Source: Prolixibacter sp. NT017 (GTDB lineage Bacteria; Bacteroidota; Bacteroidia; Bacteroidales; Prolixibacteraceae). Taken from it: DNA of 64,000 bases. Where the stretch lies: positions 4,092,001 through 4,156,000 of the forward strand of contig NZ_BLAV01000001.1 of NCBI RefSeq assembly GCF_009617875.1, in the 5' to 3' direction. Of this stretch, positions 1-8,620 are shown piece after piece. The translations under genes and the position numbers were made by a program. The notes under the pieces are model-generated. The model searched no databases. It saw nothing but the letters and a program-made list of their open reading frames with translations, and was not told the DNA's origin. The first letter of the stretch is position 1, and each line of letters opens with the position of its first letter.

Positions 1-1
1 G

Positions 2-1666
2 CACGGCGATATTCTTCGTGGTAACTGGATTACCGGAATTAAATTCCTCGATGCAGCACGTCTGGGGAATCAGAATAATATTCCGAAAGTTTATGCCAAT
101 AACAAAGGTCGGAATACCTACTTCATGTTGCCGTTGCTTCTCGGGTTACTTGGAATTTTCTTCCAGCTAAATTCCGGGAAGCGAGGAAAGCGCGACTTCT
201 GGGTGGTCTTCCTGCTCTTTTTCATGACAGGTATAGCCATTGTTCTCTACCTGAACCAGACGCCACACCAACCGCGTGAGCGGGATTATGCTTACGCTGG
301 TTCGTTCTATGCGTTTGCCATCTGGATAGGATTAGGAGTACTGGCGCTTATCGACATATTGAAGAAAGTGACGCCGCCGGTATTAGGTTCTATTCTGGCT
401 ACAGTTATCAGTCTCTTTGCAGTGCCTGTATTAATGGCCAGTCAGAACTGGGACGACCATGACCGCTCGAACCGATACACAGCGCGGGACTTCGGCGCCG
501 ATTACCTGGAGTCATGTGCTCCGAATGCCATTCTCTTCACCAACGGTGATAACGACACCTTCCCGTTGTGGTACGCCCAGGAGGTAGAGGGTATTCGTAC
601 CGATGTGCGTGTATGTAACCTGAGTTATCTACAGACCGACTGGTATATTGATCAAATGCGACAGAAGGCTTACAAGTCCGAGCCGCTGCCAATCAACTTT
701 ACGCACGACCAATATTTGGAGGGAACAAGAGATCTGATTTATGTAATCAATCAATTGAAACGTCCGGTCAACCTGAAAGAGGCTATCGATTTTGTGCGCT
801 CGGACGACCCACGGACCAAACTGCGGCAAGCGGATAATTCGTCATATATTCCTACAAATGAATTATTCTATCCGGTTGATTCAGCCGAGGTGATGAAAAA
901 CCATGTGATTACGCCTGAGCAAGCCAGGCACATGGTGAAACAACTCAATATTAAACTGAAAGGTCATTACATCACGAAAGATGAATTGATGATCCTGGAC
1001 ATGATTGCTAACAACAACTGGAAGCGACCAATGTACTTCGCCATCACGGTAGGAAGTGACAAGTATCTCAACCTGCAGAACCATTTTATGTCAGAAGGAT
1101 TCGCTTACCGCGTTGTTCCAATGGATTTCAAATCGGCAAACGGACAAATTGGTGGTGTGGACGCTGATACCATGTATAACAACATGATGCACAAGTTCAA
1201 GTGGGGCAACATGAACGACCCGAATGTTTACCTCGACGAGAACAATACCCGCATGGCCATGAATGTGCGTAACAACTTTGTCCGCCTGGCTGATGCGCTG
1301 ATAGCCAAAGGCAGAAAAGATTCAGCCATCACCGTGCTCAACAAATGCGAAGAGATTGTCCCCAACAGCAAAGTTGAATACAACTACTTTAACTTGCTGA
1401 TGGCTGAAGACTATTTCAAAGCCGGAGCCAACGATAACGCGAAAAACGTACTGAACATCATGCTCAGCAACTACGACGATGAATTGAATTATTTCTTCTC
1501 GCTGCAGCCAAAATTCCAGAAAACCATCCAGGATGATATTCAACGACCACTGTTTATTATCCGGGAAATGGCCAAAACGGCTGATAAGTACGGAGAGAAA
1601 GATCTGGCCAAAACACTGAGTGATAAATTCACTACTTATGTTCAGATCTATTCATCAACTAACTGA
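2..1666 (+). CDS. DUF2723 family membrane protein (5' truncated)
   Basis: The reading frame is open from base 2, so the gene begins before the window and only the last ~554 residues are seen. The visible part starts with hydrophobic segments (around MLPLLLGLLGIFF, FWVVFLLFFMTGIAIVLYL and FAIWIGLGVLALIDIL). Between them lies the stretch QTPHQPRERDYAYAGSFYAF, which I recognise as typical of Bacteroidota DUF2723 proteins, related to protein O-mannosyltransferase-like membrane glycosyltransferases. A long soluble C-terminal half follows, including an FTNGDNDTFPLWYAQE stretch and helical, TPR-like sequence near the end. Family knowledge suggests a role in envelope protein glycosylation, but the substrate cannot be read here. 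It is followed by a polysaccharide deacetylase with its own promoter. Confidence 0.8.
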   Translation, partial: HGDILRGNWITGIKFLDAARLGNQNNIPKVYANNKGRNTYFMLPLLLGLLGIFFQLNSGKRGKRDFWVVFLLFFMTGIAIVLYLNQTPHQPRERDYAYAGSFYAFAIWIGLGVLALIDILKKVTPPVLGSILATVISLFAVPVLMASQNWDDHDRSNRYTARDFGADYLESCAPNAILFTNGDNDTFPLWYAQEVEGIRTDVRVCNLSYLQTDWYIDQMRQKAYKSEPLPINFTHDQYLEGTRDLIYVINQLKRPVNLKEAIDFVRSDDPRTKLRQADNSSYIPTNELFYPVDSAEVMKNHVITPEQARHMVKQLNIKLKGHYITKDELMILDMIANNNWKRPMYFAITVGSDKYLNLQNHFMSEGFAYRVVPMDFKSANGQIGGVDADTMYNNMMHKFKWGNMNDPNVYLDENNTRMAMNVRNNFVRLADALIAKGRKDSAITVLNKCEEIVPNSKVEYNYFNLLMAEDYFKAGANDNAKNVLNIMLSNYDDELNYFFSLQPKFQKTIQDDIQRPLFIIREMAKTADKYGEKDLAKTLSDKFTTYVQIYSSTN

Positions 1667-1702
1667 TAAATAACGGCTACAGGTAAAGTAATTTATGCTA
1701 AA

Positions 1703-1735
1703 TTTGTTTTTACGGCATAAATTATTTTACCTTTG
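1703..1735 (+). promoter_or_regulatory. Bacteroidota-type promoter for the polysaccharide deacetylase
   Basis: TTTG at 1703-1706 is followed after 21 bp by TACCTTTG at 1728-1735. This matches the TTTG / TAnnTTTG arrangement recognised by the Bacteroidota primary sigma factor. Transcription would begin a few bases downstream, leaving a leader of roughly 40 nt before the ATG at 1780. Confidence 0.7.
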
Positions 1736-1779
1736 CGCCGTATTGAGGTGTTGCGACGCATTACCTTTAATCCAACAAA

Positions 1780-2493
1780 ATGAGACTGAAACCTCAGGTA
1801 CACTTACCTCGACATATTACAAAATGGTTTCCGGCCGCCATCTGGCGTATTCCGGAAGAGGACAAAAAAGTTGTTTATCTGACCTTTGACGACGGCCCGA
1901 TTCCCGGTGTTACTCCATGGGTTTTGAAACTCCTGAAGGAAAATGATATCAAGGCTACCTTCTTCTGTGTTGGAGAAAATGTGTTCCGTTATCCCGAAAT
2001 TTTCGAACAAATAGTAGAAGACGGTCATGCCGTTGGAAATCACACCTATCATCACATTCAGGGATTGAAAAGCGAGAATGTCTCCTATTTCAAAGACATC
2101 GAACAGGCCAATCACCTCATCGGCTCGAATCTTTTCCGCCCACCGCACGGCTGGCTAAAACGCTCGCAATACCACTTCATCTCGCAGAAATACAGAATCA
2201 TCATGTGGGATGTGATTTCGTGTGATTATAACCGGAATATCCCCAAAGAAGAGGTTCTGAACAATGTGCTGAAGTATTCGCGTCCCGGAAGTATCATCAC
2301 GTTCCACGATTCACTGAAAGCTGAAGGCCATCTGCGTTATGCCTTGCCCAAAGCAATTGCTGAATTGAAAGCACGTGGATACGAATTCCGCAAGATTGAA
2401 TTCCCGAAAGAACGCCGTCTGTTCAACCCGGTTCATCGCCAGCGTTTGCAGAAATTGCGGCAAACCATTCGCCAGGTACGGCGCTGGGCATAA
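1780..2493 (+). CDS. polysaccharide deacetylase (NodB-homology, CE4)
   Basis: A 237-residue metal-dependent carbohydrate deacetylase with a NodB-homology fold. Motif 1 is TFDDGP (residues 35-40, with catalytic and metal aspartates 37/38). Motif 2 is the His pair in GNHTYHH (88 and 92). Motif 3 is RPPHG (120-124). MWDVISCDY and ITFHDS correspond to the later conserved motifs. No signal peptide or membrane anchor is evident, so it may be cytoplasmic or act on a membrane-linked precursor. The substrate (peptidoglycan, chitin-like or LPS sugar) cannot be read from the sequence. The C-terminus is strongly basic. It has its own TAnnTTTG promoter and stands alone between the DUF2723 gene and purD. 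Confidence 0.9.
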   Translation: MRLKPQVHLPRHITKWFPAAIWRIPEEDKKVVYLTFDDGPIPGVTPWVLKLLKENDIKATFFCVGENVFRYPEIFEQIVEDGHAVGNHTYHHIQGLKSENVSYFKDIEQANHLIGSNLFRPPHGWLKRSQYHFISQKYRIIMWDVISCDYNRNIPKEEVLNNVLKYSRPGSIITFHDSLKAEGHLRYALPKAIAELKARGYEFRKIEFPKERRLFNPVHRQRLQKLRQTIRQVRRWA

Positions 2494-2607
2494 TCCCCTT
2501 TTTCCACAATCTGCATACATATTATTTTATCAACGTCTTCGCATGACTGACGCAGGATAACTGTGCCCCACACCGTCGATTTGTTTCGCTACCGTGCAAT
2601 AATTGAG

Positions 2608-2615
2608 TATATTTG
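2608..2615 (+). promoter_or_regulatory. TAnnTTTG -7 box upstream of purD
   Basis: TATATTTG lies 50 nt upstream of the purD ATG at 2665 and matches the Bacteroidota -7 consensus. The best -33 candidate (TTTG at 2580-2583) sits at a wider spacing of 24 bp, so the -33 assignment is weak. The box also argues for the downstream start at 2665, because an ATG at 2563 would lie upstream of transcription. Confidence 0.55.
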
Positions 2616-2664
2616 CCGACAACTGAAAGAGCACAATCATCCTGAACAAAAAAGAACCAATCAC

Positions 2665-3933
2665 ATGAAGATTTTACTCGTTGGCTCCGGAGGCCGGGAG
2701 CACGCCCTTGCCTGGAAAATCAAACAAAGCCCAAAAGTTGACCAGCTGTTTATTGCCCCGGGAAATGCCGGAACTGCTGAAACCGGAACCAATCTGAATA
2801 TTGACGTAAGCGATTTCGACAGTCTGCGCGATGCCGTTACCGAACACAACATCGACATGGTGGTGGTCGGTCCGGAAGTTCCGCTGGTGGAAGGCATTGT
2901 TGACTTTTTCGCTGCCGACGAACAGGTAAAGAATATTCCGGTGATTGGTCCCGATAAGGAAGGCGCCCGACTGGAAGGCAGTAAGGATTTTGCCAAAGAC
3001 TTTATGGTCCGTCATGCTATTCCTACAGCCAAATATCTTTCGGTTACCACCGAAAACATGGAAGAAGGCATCGGGTTCCTGAAGACGATGAAAGCTCCTT
3101 TCGTGTTAAAAGCCGATGGCCTTGCGGCCGGAAAAGGTGTGCTGATTATCGATTCGCTGGAAGAAGCAGAAGCCTCATTGCGGGAAATGCTGGGAGGTAA
3201 ATTCGGCGAAGCCAGTGCACGCGTGGTGATTGAGGAGTTTCTGAAAGGTGTGGAATGTTCGGTATTTGTGCTCACCGATGGCAAAGGCTATAAAATTCTG
3301 CCCGAAGCAAAAGATTACAAGCGAATTGGAGAAGGCGACACTGGCCTCAACACCGGAGGAATGGGAGCAATTTCTCCCGTCCCGTTTGCCGATGAATCAT
3401 TCATGAAAAAGGTGGAAGATCGCATCATCCGCCCGACCGTTGAAGGACTGCAAAAAGATCAAATCAACTACCGTGGATTTATCTTCCTGGGACTGATGAA
3501 TGTCGATGGCGAGCCTTTTGTGATTGAATACAACGTTCGCATGGGCGACCCGGAAACCGAAGCGGTGATGCTGCGTGTCAAATCCGATTTTGTCGACTTG
3601 CTGGAAGGTATGGCCGAAGGTAACCTGGTTGAAAAAAATCTGGAAATTGATGAACGGGCAGCTGTAACGGTGATGTTGGTTTCAGGCGGCTATCCCGAAG
3701 CTTACGAGAAGGGCAAAGTCATTTCGAAATTAGAGAAAGTGCAGGATAGCATTGTCTTTCACGCCGGAACGAAATTCGATGGCGACCAGGTGGTGACCAG
3801 CGGCGGACGAGTTATATCGGTGAGCTCGTACGGAAAAGATCGTCACGAAGCGCTCGAGCAATCCTATAAAAATGCAGGGATCATCGATTTTGAAAAAAAA
3901 TATTATCGCCACGACTTAGGATTCGACCTATAA
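2665..3933 (+). CDS. purD: phosphoribosylamine--glycine ligase
   Basis: PurD joins glycine to 5-phosphoribosylamine with ATP, the second step of de novo purine synthesis. The 422-residue product begins [18 protein letters not shown], the canonical PurD N-terminus. It then shows the ATP-grasp region ([22 protein letters not shown]) and the signature [10 protein letters not shown]. The C-terminus carries the usual [15 protein letters not shown] and GGRVISVS elements. An in-frame ATG 34 codons upstream (2563) is rejected: the extra residues are not part of the family and the TATATTTG promoter box lies between the two starts. It is followed 13 bp later by a membrane protein gene, probably co-transcribed. 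Confidence 0.96.
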   Translation: MKILLVGSGGREHALAWKIKQSPKVDQLFIAPGNAGTAETGTNLNIDVSDFDSLRDAVTEHNIDMVVVGPEVPLVEGIVDFFAADEQVKNIPVIGPDKEGARLEGSKDFAKDFMVRHAIPTAKYLSVTTENMEEGIGFLKTMKAPFVLKADGLAAGKGVLIIDSLEEAEASLREMLGGKFGEASARVVIEEFLKGVECSVFVLTDGKGYKILPEAKDYKRIGEGDTGLNTGGMGAISPVPFADESFMKKVEDRIIRPTVEGLQKDQINYRGFIFLGLMNVDGEPFVIEYNVRMGDPETEAVMLRVKSDFVDLLEGMAEGNLVEKNLEIDERAAVTVMLVSGGYPEAYEKGKVISKLEKVQDSIVFHAGTKFDGDQVVTSGGRVISVSSYGKDRHEALEQSYKNAGIIDFEKKYYRHDLGFDL

Positions 3934-3946
3934 AATAGTTGTCTGT

Positions 3947-4933
3947 ATGGTATTACGATTTCTAAAGACCAATCAGATTGTCCATTTGGTGCTTATTCCG
4001 TTAGCCGGAATTTTACTTTGGCTACCCGGTTTAATCCACCCGAAAACTTTTAATTTTTTTGCAGGCGAAGCGGCCATGCCTCTTTATCGGATTACAGGTG
4101 CGTACCTGATAAAATTTCCGTTTCTGTCGGCTTTCGCCGGATTAATCGTCGTGGTTCTCAGCGCCTTTCTCATCAACCAAATCAGTACCCGGTTTCAGTT
4201 TCTGCGATCTCGTTCCGGTTTGCCCGGAATCATATACTTGCTAACGGTTTCAGCGTTCCCGTCAATGCATACGCTGCACCCGGTACACCTGGCGTCTCTT
4301 TTTGTTTTCCTGGCACTCATCAGCATTTTCGACACGTATCACCATTCCAACACCATACCCGATACCTTTAATGCTGCTTTTTTCCTCTCGGTGGGTTCGC
4401 TGTTTTATTTCCCGACCATCTTTCTTTTTCCCATTACCTGGATAAGCATCGCGGTACTGCAGAAGGGCGATAACTGGCGGTTGCTTTTCATTCCGCTGGT
4501 CGGATTTGCAGTGCCATGGTTCATCGCCGGTTCTGTCTACTATCTGAATGATATGTTGCCTCAGCTTTTCAGCGTTGTTCAGGAAAATATTCACACTGCC
4601 AACATCAACATTATCAACACCCTTTCTTTCCAAATCTTATCCGGATTATTCATCTTCCTGGCCGTGCTTGGCAGTAGTTCCATTCTCAGTCGGTACGATG
4701 TCAAGAAAATCAGCTCACGAAAGTACTTCATCATTTTTTACTGGATGGTCGCCTTTCTGGTAGTCTCCATTCTGTTCAGCCGTTCAGTCGGCATTGAGGC
4801 AATTATCTTGCTGGCCATTCCGTTTTCGTACTTCATCGCCCACTTTTTCATTTTTGCAAAAAACCGTTTCTGGCCCGAACTGCTGTTTTATCTGTTCCTC
4901 GGAACCATTGCAACGGTTATGATAATTGGCTAA
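3947..4933 (+). CDS. polytopic inner-membrane protein, DUF6427-like
   Basis: A 328-residue protein made almost entirely of hydrophobic segments, about nine or ten transmembrane helices, for example VLIPLAGILLWLPGLI, FAGLIVVVLSAFLI, LSGLFIFLAVLGSSSIL and ELLFYLFLGTIATVMIIG. The short conserved-looking region LHPVHLASLFVFLALISIFDTYH and the early N-terminal layout resemble a Bacteroidota-specific family of unknown function (DUF6427, from memory). No catalytic motif is visible. It lies 13 bp after purD, and its stop is 4 bp before the ATG of the carbamoyltransferase, so the three are likely one transcript. Confidence 0.7.
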   Translation: MVLRFLKTNQIVHLVLIPLAGILLWLPGLIHPKTFNFFAGEAAMPLYRITGAYLIKFPFLSAFAGLIVVVLSAFLINQISTRFQFLRSRSGLPGIIYLLTVSAFPSMHTLHPVHLASLFVFLALISIFDTYHHSNTIPDTFNAAFFLSVGSLFYFPTIFLFPITWISIAVLQKGDNWRLLFIPLVGFAVPWFIAGSVYYLNDMLPQLFSVVQENIHTANINIINTLSFQILSGLFIFLAVLGSSSILSRYDVKKISSRKYFIIFYWMVAFLVVSILFSRSVGIEAIILLAIPFSYFIAHFFIFAKNRFWPELLFYLFLGTIATVMIIG

Positions 4934-4937
4934 TCCG

Positions 4938-6590
4938 ATGGATTCATCAAAGCCGACACTGGCCATATATGGCATTCAGGACCGGATGGATCTGGACCAT
5001 CCGGGCTATGTCCACGACCACAATATGGCGCTCATGTCGGGTGGGAAAGTGATAAAGCTTTTGCAGCTGGAGCGCATCAGTCGCCGAAAAAGGGACAATC
5101 ATCTGTACCAGCGAATCACTGAAATCCTGCGAAAGGAGAAGCTACTCTCCCCGGCCGATTACGATTTAGTTTTTGTGAATAATGTGGTCGGACGGTCTTT
5201 CATCTCGACTGATGGACAAGCCCGGTTCGAAGCACCGTTAAACGAAAAACTTTTCGCTTCCGCGGAAAAAGGCCGCTGCTGGTGGTATGGTAAAGAACAC
5301 GATGCCTGGGTCGTTAATCACGAACTGGCTCATCTTTTCTCTTCGCTTCCGTTCACCGGAGATATCAAGGACAACAGCCTGTTGATCCACTTCGACGGCG
5401 GCGCCAGCTTGTCCAATTTTTCGGCATGGACCTACCGGAACAACCAATTGACACCGCTGGAATATCACTGGGACTTGAAATACCTGACCACCCTGTTTAA
5501 TGCCAATTCGCTGGCCTTTGGTATCATTGGAGCCAAAATGGAAGACCAGAATTCCGTTCCCGGGAAAATGATGGGTTATGCCTCATACGGAAAACATTCG
5601 ACTGAACTGGAACAGTGGCTAAATAAGCATCAGTTCTTCGAAGATATTTGGGGAAAACGTTCCGTCTTTTTCCAACAGGCAAAAAAAGACTGGAACTGGC
5701 AAGGAAATTCATTCGATCAGAAAGACCCTTTTCTTCAGGATATCATCGCCACCATGCAGCATATTTTTCAACGCGATTTCCTGAAAAAGTTAAGAGAATT
5801 GCGTGAGCAAACCGGTTGCGAAAACCTGTATTACTCAGGCGGATGTGCCTTGAATATTGTGACCAATTCGCTCGTCGTGAATGAAAATCTGTTCGACTTC
5901 GTCTTCATTCCGCCTTGCTGTGAAGATTCGGGACTGGCACTGGGAGCTGCGGCCTATGTTGAGTTGTTGAAACACGGCAAAGTTGAGAAACATTCGCCAT
6001 ACCTGAACAACTGGGGACTTCTTCCCGAAATGGTAAGCTACACTAAAGAAACGTTGGAGCAGATAGCCGCCGACCTGATGGACAACCGTGTCATTGGAAT
6101 CGCGAATGGCGCGGGAGAATCGGGACCGCGTGCGTTAGGTAACCGGAGCATCATTGCCCGAGCTGACTCAGCTCAGCTGGCCCGAAAAGCGAGCATGGAA
6201 CACAAGGGCCGGGAATGGTACCGGCCGGTGGCTCCCATCATGCTGGAACGAAATGCCAAAGAAGTAACAGGCCTTGACGAAATTCATCCGCTTTCGCGAT
6301 ACATGCTGCTGGATTTCAATATTCTTCCCGAAAGGAAGAAAGAGATAGAAGGAGTCGTTCATGTGGATGGCACATCACGGATTCAAACAATTTTCCAACG
6401 CGAGGATAATCCTTTCCTGTTCGATTTACTGGAACTGCTTGATGAAAAATATGGATTGAAAGCCTTAATCAACACCTCATTTAACCAACGCGGTGAGCCA
6501 ATCGTTCATACGGCAGAAGACGCCTTATCATCGGCTAAAGCGATGCAACTCGATGGTGTGGTTCTTAACGGAAAGTATTCGAGGCTATAA
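4938..6590 (+). CDS. carbamoyltransferase, NodU/CmcH family
   Basis: A 550-residue member of the O-carbamoyltransferase family (NodU, CmcH, TobZ), which transfers a carbamoyl group from carbamoyl phosphate via carbamoyladenylate. The N-terminal half is the TsaD/Kae1-like domain, with IHFDGGASLSNFSAW and the metal-binding-type histidines in VNHELAHLFSS. The C-terminal domain carries the family signature GESGPRALGNRSIIARA followed by EWYRPVAPIM and INTSFNQRGEPIVHT. I choose ATG 4938, 4 bp after the upstream stop. A TTG at 4926 in the same frame would overlap the upstream gene and adds only four residues. The acceptor is unknown; a surface glycan or secondary metabolite is plausible. It converges with the metallopeptidase gene, with only 3 bp between the stops. 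Confidence 0.9.
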   Translation: MDSSKPTLAIYGIQDRMDLDHPGYVHDHNMALMSGGKVIKLLQLERISRRKRDNHLYQRITEILRKEKLLSPADYDLVFVNNVVGRSFISTDGQARFEAPLNEKLFASAEKGRCWWYGKEHDAWVVNHELAHLFSSLPFTGDIKDNSLLIHFDGGASLSNFSAWTYRNNQLTPLEYHWDLKYLTTLFNANSLAFGIIGAKMEDQNSVPGKMMGYASYGKHSTELEQWLNKHQFFEDIWGKRSVFFQQAKKDWNWQGNSFDQKDPFLQDIIATMQHIFQRDFLKKLRELREQTGCENLYYSGGCALNIVTNSLVVNENLFDFVFIPPCCEDSGLALGAAAYVELLKHGKVEKHSPYLNNWGLLPEMVSYTKETLEQIAADLMDNRVIGIANGAGESGPRALGNRSIIARADSAQLARKASMEHKGREWYRPVAPIMLERNAKEVTGLDEIHPLSRYMLLDFNILPERKKEIEGVVHVDGTSRIQTIFQREDNPFLFDLLELLDEKYGLKALINTSFNQRGEPIVHTAEDALSSAKAMQLDGVVLNGKYSRL

Positions 6591-6593
6591 CTT

Positions 6594-7373
6594 TTACTGA
6601 GCCAGCGATTTGTCCGACTGATGACTCCAGGTATTCTCCACATCTGCAAGTGAAACATCGTAAACCGATTGGAAATCTTCAGCAAAATGATCGCTTCGCC
6701 CTTCGGTAAACAACTTGCGGAACTTTTCCATCCCAAAACGACGAATGATATAGCCTGCAAATGAACCCGAAACCGGATAGGAGATATTGGTATCGAACTT
6801 TTCAAAATCACTGGCCAGACTTTCTATATCGGGCAAGTTACCATGAGCACTCAACGCCGCTACAATCATTTGTGAACTGCCATAGTCTGCTTCGCTATCG
6901 TAGGTTGCATGCTCCATATAAACAGCAATTCCCTCACTCAGGATACGTAAATCGGTCGGTCCCCAGCCATTAAAGGTGATGATATGTGCGACTTCGTGAG
7001 CCGAGATTCCCCGCTTACCAATGGTATAGCCATCCAGACCATAAATTACTTCTATTGTGTTGAGGATAGGAAAAGCCTGGCCGGTTTTGTCCGTAAATCC
7101 GGCATCCGCCAGATCATTAAAAATATAGGCATGGATTTTTTGATTGTAGTTCGTCCCCAGCAGTTTATTCAACTGTATGAAAACACGTTCCTGTTCCGCC
7201 TCAATTTTATCGATATCGGTTGCTGCGGCAGAATTCGGCCGGTAATAGTACACATAGTGTTCCGACTTGGCCTGTAACCACGTTCCATGCGATTCCATCT
7301 CGCCGGTATCAGGAATCAGCGAGCATGCCTGGAGAATCAGCACTACAGCTATAAGTAAATACTTACTTCGCAT
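6594..7373 (-). CDS. HExxH zinc metallopeptidase-like lipoprotein
   Basis: A 259-residue lipoprotein. The N-terminus MRSKYLLIAVVLILQACS has a lipobox (LQAC, Cys17) for signal peptidase II. The sequence AHEVAH gives the zinc motif HEVAH (126-130), and LSEGIAVYMEH about 17 residues later supplies Glu147 as a likely third ligand, the gluzincin/peptidase-MA arrangement. An early stretch SEHYVYYYRPNSAAATDI followed by a helix fits the peptidase MA-like family. It is probably an envelope-anchored protease of unknown substrate. It overlaps the 3' end of the upstream barrel gene by 11 bp, so the two are translationally coupled and may work together. Confidence 0.8.
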   Translation of the reverse strand: MRSKYLLIAVVLILQACSLIPDTGEMESHGTWLQAKSEHYVYYYRPNSAAATDIDKIEAEQERVFIQLNKLLGTNYNQKIHAYIFNDLADAGFTDKTGQAFPILNTIEVIYGLDGYTIGKRGISAHEVAHIITFNGWGPTDLRILSEGIAVYMEHATYDSEADYGSSQMIVAALSAHGNLPDIESLASDFEKFDTNISYPVSGSFAGYIIRRFGMEKFRKLFTEGRSDHFAEDFQSVYDVSLADVENTWSHQSDKSLAQ

Positions 7374-8115
7374 GGAAAGGCCTAAACTTTAATGAAACGG
7401 ACCACCTTTGTTCTGATAACATTAAACTGTACCGTTTATTGTAATCGCGACTATAAATATACGACCAACCGGGACAAAGTTCGATGCGGTTGGTCAGTTG
7501 AATACCGGCTTCGGCTTTTAAGCCCAATGAAAACCCACTCTCAACACCAGTGCTGTTGGCGTAGTATTTCGGACTACTTGAGTACCAGCCGACCATTCCT
7601 CTTCCATTGGTCTGCACGTTAGCAGTTATTCCCGGCAAAATGTGTACGACAGTTCCCGCTACAGCGCCGCCTCTTACACCTGCCAGGTGGTAAGTCAAAT
7701 CCGTACCGCCCGAATAATTCAGGTTCCAATTCCGGTAGTTCAAACCCGCCGTTGGGCCAACGTAAAACCGAATCAACGAATTTTCACTTTTGGTTAAATA
7801 ACGATGGTGTTCCCAGTCAACCAACAGTTTCAGCATCTTCTGCTCCGGCGCTGATTCGTGGCTGTTACTGTATCTCCAATTGTTGAAATTCCACATGCTA
7901 AACCGCAACAAATCATCGTGTCTTTCTCCCGATCTAAACAGACTTAATTCCGGAAAAAGGGAACTTCCGTAAAATCCTGCAGGACTCGATTGTCTTTCAT
8001 GTGAATAATCCAATCGCGAGTAGCCTCCGCCAACACTCCATCCCCAGCCTTCAGCCCTGTTGATGCCAGGTAACGCTAACACAAAGACTGATAATAAAAA
8101 CAGTTTTCTTTTCAA
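7363..8115 (-). CDS. predicted outer-membrane beta-barrel protein, TTG start
   Basis: A 250-residue protein that I cannot assign to a named family. It starts with a clear signal peptide (MKRKLFLLSVFVLALPGINRAEG), is rich in Trp, Tyr and alternating polar/hydrophobic stretches, and ends RWSVSLKFRPFHAK, consistent with an outer-membrane beta-barrel. The start codon is TTG (8113-8115). No ATG exists between it and the upstream in-frame stop, and the next Met is far inside the mature protein, so TTG is needed to keep the signal peptide. It is the first gene of a pair with the HExxH lipoprotein, which overlaps its 3' end. Confidence 0.65.
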   Translation of the reverse strand: MKRKLFLLSVFVLALPGINRAEGWGWSVGGGYSRLDYSHERQSSPAGFYGSSLFPELSLFRSGERHDDLLRFSMWNFNNWRYSNSHESAPEQKMLKLLVDWEHHRYLTKSENSLIRFYVGPTAGLNYRNWNLNYSGGTDLTYHLAGVRGGAVAGTVVHILPGITANVQTNGRGMVGWYSSSPKYYANSTGVESGFSLGLKAEAGIQLTNRIELCPGWSYIYSRDYNKRYSLMLSEQRWSVSLKFRPFHAK

Positions 8116-8347
8116 TCGTCCGTGATTAATTACACAATGAATACCTTGTCAGAATGCGCAATAAGCTGCACATTCCATCCGGGCGTACTTATTTTTGCAT
8201 GGAGTGCAGAGGATACTGTACGAATTTGGAAATCCGCTGAAAGCTTTAAATATAATAAGTTTTTAAGCAAATCAAGCCTTCTTATTGACAGTTTCGTTAT
8301 CCAAACAGCTATCGGGTAATAGTTCTCAACTCAAAAGACGAACAGCC

Positions 8348-8382
8348 GTACGAAATCGTACACCCCCAGTTCGATTCCGTAC
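8348..8382 (+). promoter_or_regulatory. pair of phased palindromes, putative enhancer-binding sites
   Basis: GTACGAAATCGTAC (8348-8361) is a perfect inverted repeat around AA. A second, imperfect copy GTTCGATTCCGTAC occupies 8369-8382. The centres are 21 bp apart, two helical turns. They sit about 70-100 bp upstream of the sigma-54-like promoter at 8450, the usual position for binding of an NtrC-type activator. Confidence 0.6.
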
Positions 8383-8449
8383 AATATATTCACACAGCCT
8401 CAATTGAACAAAATATGCTTCGCCCCTCATTTTGTGTTATTTATATCCT

Positions 8450-8466
8450 TTGGCACGTCTATTGGT
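8450..8466 (+). promoter_or_regulatory. sigma-54-like -24/-12 promoter of the efflux operon
   Basis: TTGGCACG (8450-8457) followed by N4 and TTGG (8462-8465) closely matches the RpoN consensus TGGCACG-N4-TTGC. The -24 GG is intact; the -12 element has GG in place of GC. It lies ~155 bp upstream of the ATPase start. The rest of the 505-bp intergenic region (8116-8620) shows no convincing gene. Confidence 0.55.
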
Positions 8467-8620
8467 AAAAGCCATTTCGGGATGTAACGTATAACGTGGA
8501 AAATTATCCATCATTTGTTGTAACTATTTCGCTCTGGTGTCAGTCTAACCTTCCGGAGTTAATCTTTATACGAATAATCTTCCGCACAACTGTTCCCAAC
8601 CAAAAACAAAACCTGGAAAA

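Noticed and set aside
2563..2664. Upstream extension of purD
   Set aside because: The 34 extra residues are absent from PurD proteins and a TATATTTG promoter box lies within the extension.
8122..8319. 65-residue plus-strand frame in the leader of the efflux operon
   Set aside because: No domain, low-complexity composition, and it lies in a region better explained as regulatory.
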